Shown here: piece by piece, positions 37,522 to 45,977 of the stretch
Position numbering within the stretch: the first letter of the stretch is position 1
Layout: every line of letters begins with the position of its first letter
NCBI GenBank assembly: GCA_003553945.1
Contig: PWEL01000014.1
Coordinates: forward strand, 1 to 46,091
Length of the DNA stretch: 46,091 nucleotides
Reading direction: 5' to 3'
Origin: Mollicutes bacterium
GTDB taxonomy: Bacteria; Bacillota_I; Bacilli_A; Izemoplasmatales; Izemoplasmataceae
The notes under the pieces: model-generated
Seen by the model: the letters and a program-made list of their open reading frames with translations, nothing else
What the model was told of the DNA's origin: nothing
Databases searched by the model: none
Program-made: the position numbers and the translations under genes

Positions 37522-37964
37522 TGAAAGTGCTCATCCAGCGCGTATCAAGCGCCCGATGCATCATAGGGGGCGAGACCTACTCCGAGATCGGTGAGGGGCT
37601 TTTACTGTTCGTCTCCTTCCACAAGGATGACGATGCCTCCGCCATCGAACAGCTCGCGAAGAAGACGGCCAGACTCCGCATCTTCGAGGACGAGGAAGGC
37701 AAGATGAACCGCTCCGCCCTCGATCTGGGCAGGGAAGCGCTCTCCATCTCGCAGTTCACGCTCGAAGCCCTCACCAGGAAAGGAAACCGCCCTTCCTTCA
37801 CTGAAGCCATGCCCCCCGAAAAAGCGGAGGACTACTACCATATGTTCAACGAGGCCCTCGCCCGCACCGGCCTCGATATCAAGCGCGGCAGCTTCCAATC
37901 CCGCATGGCGATCGACGCCGTCAACGACGGACCCGTCACCGTGCTCTTGGAGCGTTCCGAATGA
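37518..37964 (+). CDS. dtd: D-aminoacyl-tRNA deacylase
   Basis: 148-residue enzyme that removes D-amino acids (and glycine mischarged on tRNA-Ala) from tRNA. Key motifs: SQFTLEALTRKGNRPSF (family SQFTL...KGxRPSF) and the C-terminal VNDGPVTVLLE (family NxGPVT). It starts at 37518 (or ATG 37521), overlapping the rel stop by 4 bp. rel-dtd is a conserved Bacilli pair. Confidence 0.96.
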   Translation: MMKVLIQRVSSARCIIGGETYSEIGEGLLLFVSFHKDDDASAIEQLAKKTARLRIFEDEEGKMNRSALDLGREALSISQFTLEALTRKGNRPSFTEAMPPEKAEDYYHMFNEALARTGLDIKRGSFQSRMAIDAVNDGPVTVLLERSE

Positions 37965-38761
37965 TCCGCCGGCTAAAGGAAGGGGACAGGCGAGCGGCGG
38001 TCGATTTTCTCAACCGCGAACCGGAGATGAACCTCTATCTGCTCTCCGACATCCGCAACTACGGATTCAACGGCGAGCACCGCGATGTCTACGGGGAGTT
38101 CAAGGACGGCCGCCTCCGCGCCGTGGCGGGGAGGAACCGTTCGCAGATCACCTATTACTGCGAGGACAGGGCGTTCAATGACGCCTGGGTCGATGTCTTC
38201 AACCGCCATGAGTTTTTATTCCTGAGCGCCAAGACGGACCTCATGCAGGATATCAAGCCGCACTATCCCGGCGTGCATGAAGACAGGATGGACTTCATGA
38301 AGACCACGTCCTTCACGCCCGATGAGACCATCGACTACAGCGATGTCCGCGTCCTCTCGACAAAAGAAGAGGCGGGCGCGGTCTACGACATGCTTAAGAC
38401 CATTGAAGAGCTCTATACGGTCCACAAGCGTTCCAAGTCGGAATTCATCGATTATCTCTACGACAATTCCGGGGGCAACGGCACCACCGTCTATATCGAA
38501 AGGGACGGCTTTATCGTCGCGAGCGCGAGCGCCGTGTTCGAATCCGACCATTCCGCGATGATCGTCGCGGTCGCGACGCGCAAGGCCTACCGGAAGATGG
38601 GGTACGGCAAGAAGGTGCTCCATTATCTCATGGACCTCTATGTCAATCAGAAGGGCAAGACACTCTGCCTCTATTATGACGACCCGCGCGCCGAGAATCT
38701 CTACAAGCAGCTCGGATTCACCGACATCGGGCGCTGGTCGATGCTGGTGATGGACACATGA
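37961..38761 (+). CDS. GNAT-family N-acetyltransferase
   Basis: 266-residue protein with a C-terminal GNAT domain (about 145-266): GFIVASASAVFESDHSAMIVAVATRK, the acetyl-CoA loop YRKMGYGKKV and the YDDPRAENLYKQLGF motif. The N-terminal half (about 1-130) has the diverged helper domain seen in two-domain GNAT proteins. The substrate is unknown. It overlaps dtd by 4 bp (ATGA) and the next gene by 4 bp, so all are translated together. Confidence 0.82.
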   Translation: MIRRLKEGDRRAAVDFLNREPEMNLYLLSDIRNYGFNGEHRDVYGEFKDGRLRAVAGRNRSQITYYCEDRAFNDAWVDVFNRHEFLFLSAKTDLMQDIKPHYPGVHEDRMDFMKTTSFTPDETIDYSDVRVLSTKEEAGAVYDMLKTIEELYTVHKRSKSEFIDYLYDNSGGNGTTVYIERDGFIVASASAVFESDHSAMIVAVATRKAYRKMGYGKKVLHYLMDLYVNQKGKTLCLYYDDPRAENLYKQLGFTDIGRWSMLVMDT

Positions 38762-39351
38762 TCCCGCTGCCGACGATTCATACGCCCCGCCTGATCCTGA
38801 GGCCCGTTCAAAAGGGCGACGCCGGGGACATCTTCGATTTCGCGAGGCTTCCCGAAGTCGGACCGAACGCCGGATGGGCCCCGAACAAAAGCGTCAAGGA
38901 TACCGAGCAGTTCATCAAGCACGCCATGCGGAAGCGTCGCACGGGCCAGCCGGGCGTGTTCGCGGTCGTCTACAGGAAGACATCCCGCGTCATCGGCACC
39001 ATCGAGGTGCACTCCCATCTCCCCCGATTCAAGGGGGAGGTCGGCATGGTGCTCCATCCCGAGTACTGGGGCAATGAACTCATGGTCGAGGCCGGAGAGG
39101 CCGTCATCGTCTACGCCTTCGAGCACCTCGAGCTCAAACGGCTCGGCTATACGCATTATGCAGGCAATCACGCCTCGAAGCGCCTCAGGGAGAAACTCGG
39201 GTTCGTCTATGAAGGCCTGGGCCGGAACTTCCTCAAGCGCTTCGACGGCAAGGTCTTCGACGCCTGCTTGAGCGCGCTCACCGACACCGATTATTACATG
39301 CGCCATCGCGAGCGCTTCATGAAGGTCAAGGAGCGGATTCATTTCAAGTGA
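38758..39351 (+). CDS. GNAT-family N-acetyltransferase, RimJ/RimL-like
   Basis: 197-residue acetyltransferase. It starts in the RimJ/RimL style (TPRLILRPVQKGDA), has the beta-strand GEVGMVLHPEYWGNEL and the typical HYAGNHASKRLREKLGFVYEG ending. Members acetylate the N-terminus of ribosomal proteins or small molecules; which applies here cannot be told. It is the last gene of the apt-rel-dtd unit; no terminator is visible before the hisS promoter, which begins 7 nt after its stop. Confidence 0.85.
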   Translation: MIPLPTIHTPRLILRPVQKGDAGDIFDFARLPEVGPNAGWAPNKSVKDTEQFIKHAMRKRRTGQPGVFAVVYRKTSRVIGTIEVHSHLPRFKGEVGMVLHPEYWGNELMVEAGEAVIVYAFEHLELKRLGYTHYAGNHASKRLREKLGFVYEGLGRNFLKRFDGKVFDACLSALTDTDYYMRHRERFMKVKERIHFK

Positions 39352-39357
39352 TGCGCA

Positions 39358-39386
39358 TTGACATCGGGCCCACAAGGCACTATAAT
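39358..39386 (+). promoter_or_regulatory. Consensus sigma-A promoter of hisS-aspS
   Basis: TTGACA (39358-39363), 17-nt spacer, TATAAT (39381-39386): a perfect promoter whose transcript opens with the T-box leader. Confidence 0.93.
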
Positions 39387-39392
39387 GAAGGA

Positions 39393-39615
39393 AACCGTTG
39401 ACGGAAAGATGCGACGTGAAAGGTGTCATAGAGAGCGGTGCCCCGGCTGTAAGCACTGCACATCCATGCGACGCAGGACATTCCCGAGGGCTCTCTTGAA
39501 GCGAGTAGGGAGGGCCGTGAGGTCGCGTTAAGACCCTGAAGTGCCGGTGTTTGCCGGAACTAAGGTGGTACCGCGGTCTTTCGCCCTTAGCGTGTTTGAG
39601 GGTGATTTTTTATTT
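39393..39615 (+). ncRNA. T-box riboswitch leader of hisS-aspS
   Basis: The T-box sequence AAGGTGGTACCGCGG is at 39562-39576. The antiterminator pairs CTAAGG (39560-39565) with CCTTAG near 39585-39590. The competing terminator is 39581-39589 with 39597-39605, followed by six T (39606-39611). Stem I shows AGAGAG at about 39430-39435 and a distal stem (39435-39441 with 39453-39459). A small hairpin (GGTC...GACC) lies before the antiterminator. Uncharged tRNA should favour read-through. The specifier is unresolved: CAT at 39465-39467 (His) and GAC at 39470-39472 (Asp) are both near the specifier-loop position. Confidence 0.94.
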
Positions 39616-39631
39616 GTGAGGAGGAACAAAC

Positions 39632-40915
39632 ATGTTTCAGAAGATGAAGGGCACGTACGACATCATCAACGATATCGGCTACTATCACGCCATTGAAAAG
39701 GCCGTGCACAACATCAGCCGGCGTTTCAACTACGAGGAGATCCGCACGCCCCATTTCGAGGCCAGCGAGCTCTTCCACCGCAGCGTCGGCGAAGAGACGG
39801 ACATCGTCTCCAAGGAGACCTATGATTTCACCGACCGGGGCGACCGCGACGTCACCCTCCGCCCGGAGGGGACCGCCGGCGTCGTGCGCGCCTATATCGA
39901 GAACAAGCTCTATGCGAGCAAGAAAAGCCCGCAGAAATACTACTACCTCGGGTCGATGTTCCGCTACGACCGTCCCCAGAAGGGGCGGACGCGGGAATTC
40001 AGACAGTTCGGCGGCGAAGCCTTCGGCTCCGACCACCCGGCGCTCGACGCCGAGACCATCGCCTATGCGGTGATGTTTCTCAGGGCGATCAAGCTCAAGG
40101 GCGTCAATCTCCACATCAACTCGCTCGGCGGCGACGAAAGCAAGGCGCAGTATGAAAAGACCCTGAAAGCCCACGTCAAGCCGCATCTCGGCGAACTCTG
40201 CGAGGACTGCCGGCGACGGTATGAGGAGAATCCGCTCCGCATCCTCGACTGCAAGGTCGATGCGGACCATGAAGCCATCAAGAACGCCCCCAACCCCATC
40301 GAGAGCCTGACGGACGATGACACGGAGAACTTCCAGAACGTCCTCATGTACCTCGACGCGATGGGCATCGACTACACCATCGACAGCACGCTCGTGAGAG
40401 GGCTCGACTACTACACCCACACCGTGTATGAATTTCTCGCTTCAAGCGAGCTCCTCGGCGCGCAGCGCTCGATCGGAGGCGGCGGGCGCTACGATAAGCT
40501 TGTCGAACAGCTCGGAGGCCCCGCGACGCCCGCGACAGGGTTCGCCTTCGGCCTCGAACGCATCGTGCATCTTCTCAAGCACAGCGACGACTTCACCCTG
40601 AAACAGCAGGGCATCCATCTCTATCTGCTCACGATGGGTGAACGCGCCAAGCCCTACGCCCTGCGCCTCGCCCACAAGCTGCGCGCGGGCGGCATCAACT
40701 GCGAGACGGACTTTCTTGAAAAGAGCATGAAGGCGCAGTTCAAGCAGTCCGCCCATAACAAGGCGCGCTTCGTCGCCATCATCGGTGACGAGGAAGTCGA
40801 GGAAGCCGCAGTCACTTTGAAGGACCAGCGCGAAAAGAGCGAGGAGACCATCTCCGTGAACCACCTCTATGAGATCCTCAGACAACGTCTGCGCCATGAC
40901 AAGAAAGGAGCATGA
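39632..40915 (+). CDS. hisS: Histidyl-tRNA synthetase
   Basis: 427-residue class II synthetase. It starts FQKMKGTYDI, has motif 2 (YLGSMFRYDRPQKGRTREFRQFGGEAFG), the histidine-specific LVRGLDYYTHTVYEF and SIGGGGRYDKL segments, motif 3 (GFAFGLERI) and the C-terminal anticodon domain. SD GAGGAGGA is 6-8 nt from the ATG. It is under T-box control and is followed 3 nt later by aspS. Confidence 0.97.
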   Translation: MFQKMKGTYDIINDIGYYHAIEKAVHNISRRFNYEEIRTPHFEASELFHRSVGEETDIVSKETYDFTDRGDRDVTLRPEGTAGVVRAYIENKLYASKKSPQKYYYLGSMFRYDRPQKGRTREFRQFGGEAFGSDHPALDAETIAYAVMFLRAIKLKGVNLHINSLGGDESKAQYEKTLKAHVKPHLGELCEDCRRRYEENPLRILDCKVDADHEAIKNAPNPIESLTDDDTENFQNVLMYLDAMGIDYTIDSTLVRGLDYYTHTVYEFLASSELLGAQRSIGGGGRYDKLVEQLGGPATPATGFAFGLERIVHLLKHSDDFTLKQQGIHLYLLTMGERAKPYALRLAHKLRAGGINCETDFLEKSMKAQFKQSAHNKARFVAIIGDEEVEEAAVTLKDQREKSEETISVNHLYEILRQRLRHDKKGA

Positions 40916-40918
40916 CCC

Positions 40919-42673
40919 GTGCACACCCACCATAACAACGCCCTGCGTCAAGAGAACATCGGCGAGCGCGTCGTCCTCAAGGGCTTCGTCGCCAAGAAGC
41001 GCGACCTCGGCAACCTCGTCTTCATCGACCTCCGCGACAGCGAGGGCATCACCCAGCTCGCCTTCTATAAGGACAACGACCTGCGCTCCATCACCACCGG
41101 CATCAAGAACGAATACGTCCTAGAAGCCGAGGGCGTCGTCCGCGAGCGCTCCAGCAAGAACCCCGACATGCCGACCGGCGACATCGAGGTCGACGTCGAT
41201 CGACTCGAAGTGCTGAACACCGCCAAGCAACCGCCGCTCCTCATCCAGAACGATACGGACGCGCTTGAAGAGACGCGGCTGAGGTATCGCTATCTCGACC
41301 TCCGCCGTCCGAAGCTCCAGGAGCTCATGAAGCTCCGTCACCGCATCACGAAGGCGACACGGGACTTCCTCAGTGAAGAGGATTTCCTCGAATTCGAGAC
41401 CCCCATCCTCACGAAGTCAACGCCGGAAGGCGCCCGGGACTACATCGTCCCCTCGCGGCTCCACAAGCATACGTTCTATGCCCTGCCGCAGTCGCCGCAG
41501 ATCTTCAAGCAGCTGCTCATGATCTCGGGATTCGAACGCTACTACCAGATCGCGCGCTGTTTCCGGGACGAGGACCTCCGCAGCGACCGGCAACCCGAAT
41601 TCACCCAGATCGACATCGAGATGGCCTTCGTCGACGAAGAGAAAGTCCTCGATGTAAGCGAGCGCCTCATCAAGCGCATCATGAAGGACGCCCGCGGCAT
41701 CGATGTGAAGACGCCCTTCCCCCGCATCAGCTATGAAGACGCCATGCGGCTTTACGGCACCGACAAGCCCGACCTCCGTTTCGGCATGGCCATCACCGAT
41801 CTGAGCGCGGTGTTCAAGGATACCGCCTTCAAGATCTTCAAGGGCGTCCTCTCCGAGGGCGGCGCCATCCAGGCGATCAACGCGGAAGGCGCGGCCAAAG
41901 AGTATTCGCGAAAACAGATCGACGCGCTCGAGACTGAAGCGAAGAAATTCGGCGCGAAGGGCCTCGCCTATCTCAAATATGAAGACGGCGCGCTCGCAGG
42001 GCCGCCGGCGAAATTCCTGGAAGAAGAAGAGCTCGCCGGCGTCGCCGAGGCGACGGCCGCCGGGGAGGGCGACCTCATCCTCATCGTCGCCGATACCGTG
42101 AAGACCTCGCGACGGGCGCTCGGGCATCTGCGCAACGTCCTCGCCGAGGCGCTCGGGCTGATCGATGCCGATATCTTCGACTTCACATGGGTCGTCAACT
42201 GGCCGCTTTTCGAATACGACGAGGAGGAGGGCCGCTACCTCGCACTGCACCACCCCTTCACCCGCGTGCGCGACGAGGACAAGGACCGCATCGAAAAGGC
42301 GCCGGGCGAAGTGCTCGCCTATGGCTACGACCTCGTCGCTCAGGGTCAGGAGCTCGGCGGCGGCTCCATGCGTATCCACGAGATGTCGATGCAGCGGCGG
42401 GTCTTCGAGGCGCTCGGCATCGACGAGGCCACCCAGCAGTCCCGCTTCGGCTTTCTGCTTGAAGCGCTCGAGTACGGCACCCCTCCCCACGGCGGGATCG
42501 CCTTTGGGCTTGACCGCATCGTGATGATGCTCGGCGGGACCGACAACATCCGCGATGTCATCCCCTTCCCCAAGACACAGAGCGGACACTGCCTTTTGAC
42601 CGGGGCTCCGGATGATGTCGATACGGCGCAGCTCGAAGCGCTCGCACTCAAAAAAAGCAATCATGAAAAATGA
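40919..42673 (+). CDS. aspS: Aspartyl-tRNA synthetase, bacterial type
   Basis: 584-residue class IIb synthetase. An N-terminal OB fold binds the anticodon (LKGFVAKKRDLGNLVFIDLRD). Motif 2 is CFRDEDLRSDRQPEFTQIDIE, the bacterial GAD insertion lies around 290-410, and motif 3 is GIAFGLDRIVMMLGG. The start is GTG 40919, 8 nt after AAAGGAG. It shares the T-box leader with hisS, as in B. subtilis. The stop codon lies inside the terminator stem. Confidence 0.96.
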   Translation: MHTHHNNALRQENIGERVVLKGFVAKKRDLGNLVFIDLRDSEGITQLAFYKDNDLRSITTGIKNEYVLEAEGVVRERSSKNPDMPTGDIEVDVDRLEVLNTAKQPPLLIQNDTDALEETRLRYRYLDLRRPKLQELMKLRHRITKATRDFLSEEDFLEFETPILTKSTPEGARDYIVPSRLHKHTFYALPQSPQIFKQLLMISGFERYYQIARCFRDEDLRSDRQPEFTQIDIEMAFVDEEKVLDVSERLIKRIMKDARGIDVKTPFPRISYEDAMRLYGTDKPDLRFGMAITDLSAVFKDTAFKIFKGVLSEGGAIQAINAEGAAKEYSRKQIDALETEAKKFGAKGLAYLKYEDGALAGPPAKFLEEEELAGVAEATAAGEGDLILIVADTVKTSRRALGHLRNVLAEALGLIDADIFDFTWVVNWPLFEYDEEEGRYLALHHPFTRVRDEDKDRIEKAPGEVLAYGYDLVAQGQELGGGSMRIHEMSMQRRVFEALGIDEATQQSRFGFLLEALEYGTPPHGGIAFGLDRIVMMLGGTDNIRDVIPFPKTQSGHCLLTGAPDDVDTAQLEALALKKSNHEK

Positions 42674-42701
42674 GCAATGCCGACGCATTGCTCATTTTTT
42701 T
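42666..42701. terminator. Bidirectional terminator between aspS and the copper ATPase
   Basis: A perfect 15-bp stem (42666-42680 with 42685-42699), 4-nt loop, T tract to 42701, with an A tract on the other side. The aspS stop (42671-42673) is inside the 5' arm. Confidence 0.92.
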
Positions 42702-42716
42702 GTCTTCTTAGAAGGA

Positions 42717-44744
42717 TCAGGAAAAGGCGAGACGTTTTGCGTTGATGGCGACGATGACAGTCGAAAGGCTCATCAGCACCGCACCAATCGCGGGAGAGAT
42801 GAGGACGCCCAGTGGATAGAGGACGCCCGCCGCAAGCGGGATGGCGATGATGTTGTACCCCGTCGCCCAGAAGAGGTTCTCAACCATTTTCCTGAACGTC
42901 GCCCTACCGAATGTCAGTGCCGCTAGGACATCGCGCGGGTCGCTGTTCACCAGGATGATGTCGGCAGTCTCCGCGGCGACGTCCGTGCCGGACCCGACGG
43001 CGATACCCAGATCTGCAGCCGCCAAGGCGGGCGCGTCATTCACGCCATCTCCTGTCATGGCGGTATAGCGGCCTTCCGTCTGAAGCCGCCGCACTATTTC
43101 CTGCTTATCCTCGGGAAGGAATCCGGCCTCGTATCCATCGAGGCCCAGACGATCCGCCACGGCTTTGGCGACGCGTTCATTGTCGCCTGTCAGCATCCTT
43201 ACTTCAATGCCGCGCTTCTGAAGGGACTCGACGGCCGCTTTCGCGCTGTCGCGCACGGTGTCGCCGAGCGCTATCCTTCCGAGGGGGCGGTTTCCACGGA
43301 CTACATAGACATGCGTAGCCGCCTCCTTGAGATGTCCGACATCGGTATCGGCTCCGAGTTCATGCGCTCTTGCGGGGCTGACCACCGAGACAATCTCATC
43401 GTCCACGGTGGCCTTGACACCGACGCCTTTCTCCGCCTTGAACGATGAAGAAGCGGGCACATCGACGCCCAGGTGTTCGGCGTGTTCGAGGATTCCCTGC
43501 GCGATGGGGTGCTCGGAGTGGCTTTCGACAGCTGCCGCAAGGCGTATGAGTTCATCTTCTTCAATGCCGTTCCAAGTGTCGACGTTCATGACGTTGAATA
43601 CGCCTTCCGTCAGGGTTCCTGTCTTATCGAAGATGACCGTATCCCCTTTTCTGGCCTGTTCAAAAGCGGTCCGGTCGCGGATCAGGAGGCCGTTCTGAGC
43701 GGAAAGCGCCGTGGAATTGGCGACGACAAGCGGAGTCGCAAGACCCAGAGCGTGCGGGCAGGCGATGACAAGCACGGTGGCCATTCTCGCCACGGCGAAG
43801 GTGGGGTCGGTGCTGATGAAAAGCCAGATGAGGAGCGTGGCGGTTCCCACCGTGATTGCGGCGGTGGTCAGCCAGCGCGCCGATTTGTCCGCGAGGTGTT
43901 GCGTCCTTGACTTGGCCGCTTGAGCATCTTTCACCATGGTGATGACTTTCTGCAGGTAGGCTTCCTCTCCGGATGTCTCCACAGCGAGTGTGAGCGAGCC
44001 TTGTCTGTTGAGGGAGCCGCCGACGGCTTTATCGCCCTGCGTCTTATGCACCGGCACACTCTCGCCGGTCAGCATGGATTCATCCACATGGCTGTCGCCG
44101 TCTTCGATGATGCCGTCCGCAGGAATGCGCTCGCCGGGACGGATCAGTATATGATCGCCCCGTTGGAGTTCAGAGATGGAGACCTCCTCCATCTCATCAC
44201 CAATGATGCGTCGCGCCGTTGAGGGCATGAGCTTGGCGAGTTCATCCAGTGCGCTGGATGCACGCTCGACCGAGCGCATCTCGATGTGATGGCCCAGCAG
44301 CATGATGACAACGAGGGTGGCAAGCTCCCAGAAGAAATCATCGCCTTCCAGACCGAGCAGAGTGGCTGTGCTGTAGAAGAAGGCGACACTGATCGCCATG
44401 GCGATCAGTGTCATCATTCCTGGATTCCGCGCGGCGATCTCTTCTTTGAGACCTTTGAGGAAAGGCCAGCCGCCATAGAAATAGACAAAGGCGGAAAGCG
44501 CGAAAAGAATGACGGCTCTTCCGGGGAAGTCAAGTTCAAAGTTGAACCAATCCTGTATCATGGGGGAGAAGATGAGAATCGGTACCGTTGCGATCAAAGA
44601 TGCATAGAAACGGGGGAGAAAGTCACCGTGATGACCATGATGGTCATGACCGTCATGGTCGTGATGTTCATGGTCGTCATGGTGTTGATGTCCGTTGTGA
44701 TTGCGATGCCTCTCATGTTCATGGGCGTTGTTTTCATGAGTCAT
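42717..44744 (-). CDS. copB: Copper-type P1B ATPase with CPH motif (CopB-like)
   Basis: 675-residue metal-exporting P-type ATPase. The first 40 residues hold 17 histidines and no HMA domain. Core motifs: TGES (226-229), CPH (329-331) in the metal-binding membrane helix, DKTGT (373-377), SEHP and TGDGVNDAPAL. CPH with a His-rich N-terminus defines the P1B-3/CopB group, which exports Cu2+ or Cu+ (silver in some members). SD GAGGAGGGG. It is the last gene of a three-gene minus-strand operon. Specificity is inferred from motif only. Confidence 0.92.
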   Translation of the reverse strand: MTHENNAHEHERHRNHNGHQHHDDHEHHDHDGHDHHGHHGDFLPRFYASLIATVPILIFSPMIQDWFNFELDFPGRAVILFALSAFVYFYGGWPFLKGLKEEIAARNPGMMTLIAMAISVAFFYSTATLLGLEGDDFFWELATLVVIMLLGHHIEMRSVERASSALDELAKLMPSTARRIIGDEMEEVSISELQRGDHILIRPGERIPADGIIEDGDSHVDESMLTGESVPVHKTQGDKAVGGSLNRQGSLTLAVETSGEEAYLQKVITMVKDAQAAKSRTQHLADKSARWLTTAAITVGTATLLIWLFISTDPTFAVARMATVLVIACPHALGLATPLVVANSTALSAQNGLLIRDRTAFEQARKGDTVIFDKTGTLTEGVFNVMNVDTWNGIEEDELIRLAAAVESHSEHPIAQGILEHAEHLGVDVPASSSFKAEKGVGVKATVDDEIVSVVSPARAHELGADTDVGHLKEAATHVYVVRGNRPLGRIALGDTVRDSAKAAVESLQKRGIEVRMLTGDNERVAKAVADRLGLDGYEAGFLPEDKQEIVRRLQTEGRYTAMTGDGVNDAPALAAADLGIAVGSGTDVAAETADIILVNSDPRDVLAALTFGRATFRKMVENLFWATGYNIIAIPLAAGVLYPLGVLISPAIGAVLMSLSTVIVAINAKRLAFS

Positions 44745-44756
44745 GATTACCCCTCC

Positions 44757-44999
44757 TCAGGCGTCGTTTTCGGCGTCGACGACAGCGAGTTTCTTGACAT
44801 TGTAGCCCAGGGCTTCGATGGTCTCGACATAGAAATCGCCTTCACGTTGTGCGCCCGTGAAAGTGACTGTTCCGAAATGCCTGGAGGCATCGATGTCCAC
44901 GCGGTCGGCGCCGTGTGCATTCATTGCGTTCTCGATGCGGTTGACGCAGCCTGCGCACTGAAAACCGTCGATGCGCATCCGCAGAATCCAGCGGCCCAT
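44757..44999 (-). CDS. Heavy-metal-associated (HMA) domain protein, CopZ-like
   Basis: 80-residue HMA-fold protein with the metal-binding CxxC at C15/C18 (GFQCAGCVNRIENAM) and the conserved ALGYNV near the C-terminus. It is likely a cytoplasmic copper chaperone that hands metal to the ATPase encoded 12 nt downstream, which lacks its own HMA domain. The start at 44999 has AAGGAG 7 nt upstream. The usual CopZ motif MxCxxC is changed to FQCAGC. Confidence 0.9.
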   Translation of the reverse strand: MGRWILRMRIDGFQCAGCVNRIENAMNAHGADRVDIDASRHFGTVTFTGAQREGDFYVETIEALGYNVKKLAVVDAENDA

Positions 45000-45003
45000 A
45001 AGA

Positions 45004-45183
45004 TCACTCCTTATCTTCTAATATAACATGACAATGTGCATCTTCTTCTGTAAAGCGTTCATGATGTGGGAATTCAAGCGATTCGGACCATGTTTCCGTG
45101 TCCAAAGCTTCAGTGACGTGCAGTCCTCCTAGAAGAAGCATTCCGCTTCCAAGGATGACAAGGATATAGGCGATCACCTTCAT
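45004..45183 (-). CDS. Small membrane protein with a His/Cys-rich tail
   Basis: 59-residue protein not recognised. A membrane helix (about 3-24) is followed by an acidic tail with H40-H41 and H50-C51-H52, which could bind metal. The start at ATG 45183 (MKVIAYILV) has AAAGGAGG 8 nt upstream; the longer in-frame start at 45216 has no SD. It is the first gene of the operon with the HMA protein and the CPH ATPase, 4 nt apart from the former, so a role in metal sensing, buffering or ATPase regulation is an inference from context. Confidence 0.75.
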   Translation of the reverse strand: MKVIAYILVILGSGMLLLGGLHVTEALDTETWSESLEFPHHERFTEEDAHCHVILEDKE

Positions 45184-45228
45184 AAGTATAACCTCCTTTA
45201 TTTTCACCTCAAGCATAACAGGGAAGTG

Positions 45229-45257
45229 TGAATGAATTATGAATGAAAAATGAGTGT
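45229..45257. promoter_or_regulatory. Three 11-bp-phased direct repeats, likely response-regulator box
   Basis: TGAATGA at 45229-45235, TGAATGA at 45240-45246 and TGAGTGT at 45251-45257, each starting 11 bp after the last. Head-to-tail half-sites with one-turn spacing are the usual binding pattern of OmpR/PhoB-type regulators. The site lies between the metal operon (start 45183, minus) and the response regulator (start 45309, plus), so it may control both. Confidence 0.55.
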
Positions 45258-45308
45258 TTCATGCGGGGAACGCGCTCGCGGATGATAGATTGAAAGTGAG
45301 GTGGTTCG

Positions 45309-45977
45309 ATGAATGTTCTGATCCTTGAAGATGAAAAGCGGATCAACGAAATGATCACGCACTATATCTCGCAGGAGGGTCATGAGGCGTTGAGCGCCTT
45401 TAACGCCGAGGAGGCGCTGGAGCTGTTTCAGACGCAGGCGGTGGATGTCATCGTGAGCGACCTGATGCTCGAGGGCATGCAGGGCGAGGCGTTCGTCGAG
45501 GAGATACGGCATGCGAGCGATGTCCATATCATTGTGCTGACGGCTAAGACGACATTGGATGCGAAACTTGAACTGCTCAAGAAAGGCGCGGATGATTATA
45601 TCTACAAGCCCTTCAGCATCGATGAGCTGCTTCTGAAGCTCAAGAACATCGAGTCCCGCATCAACGCTGAACGCACGCTCTCTTTGGAAACGCCCGCAGG
45701 TCGCCTCACACTCAAGGAGAAGACCAACAGAGTGTTTCTTGATGATGCGCGCATCCCTCTCAACAGCACTGAATACAGAATTCTCCGCTATATGGCGCGT
45801 CATGCCGAGCAGGTACTCTTAAGAGAACAGATCCTCACGGCCTGCCTTGAAGAGAGTGACGCTTTCGACCGCATCATCGACGCCTATGTGAAGAAGTTGC
45901 GTAAAAAGACCGCCCCTGAACTCATCGAGACAGTCTATGGCGCAGGATACCGCCTCCGAGGTGATAAGGATGCGTAG
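45309..45977 (+). CDS. OmpR/PhoB-family response regulator
   Basis: 222-residue two-component regulator. Receiver domain: acidic E7-D8, phospho-acceptor D51 (VSDLML), T78 and K100 (YKPFS). The C-terminal winged helix (about 125-220) has LNSTEYRILRYMARHAEQVLLREQIL and the closing TVYGAGYRLRG. SD GAGGTGG lies just upstream. It is divergent from the copper-type operon and overlaps the kinase gene by 8 bp, so it probably responds to metal or envelope stress and acts on that operon. Confidence 0.94.
   Translation: MNVLILEDEKRINEMITHYISQEGHEALSAFNAEEALELFQTQAVDVIVSDLMLEGMQGEAFVEEIRHASDVHIIVLTAKTTLDAKLELLKKGADDYIYKPFSIDELLLKLKNIESRINAERTLSLETPAGRLTLKEKTNRVFLDDARIPLNSTEYRILRYMARHAEQVLLREQILTACLEESDAFDRIIDAYVKKLRKKTAPELIETVYGAGYRLRGDKDA

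Noticed and set aside
45229-45257. A short CRISPR-like or tandem-repeat array
   Set aside because: Only three 7-bp units with 4-bp gaps; far too short. The regulator-box reading fits better.
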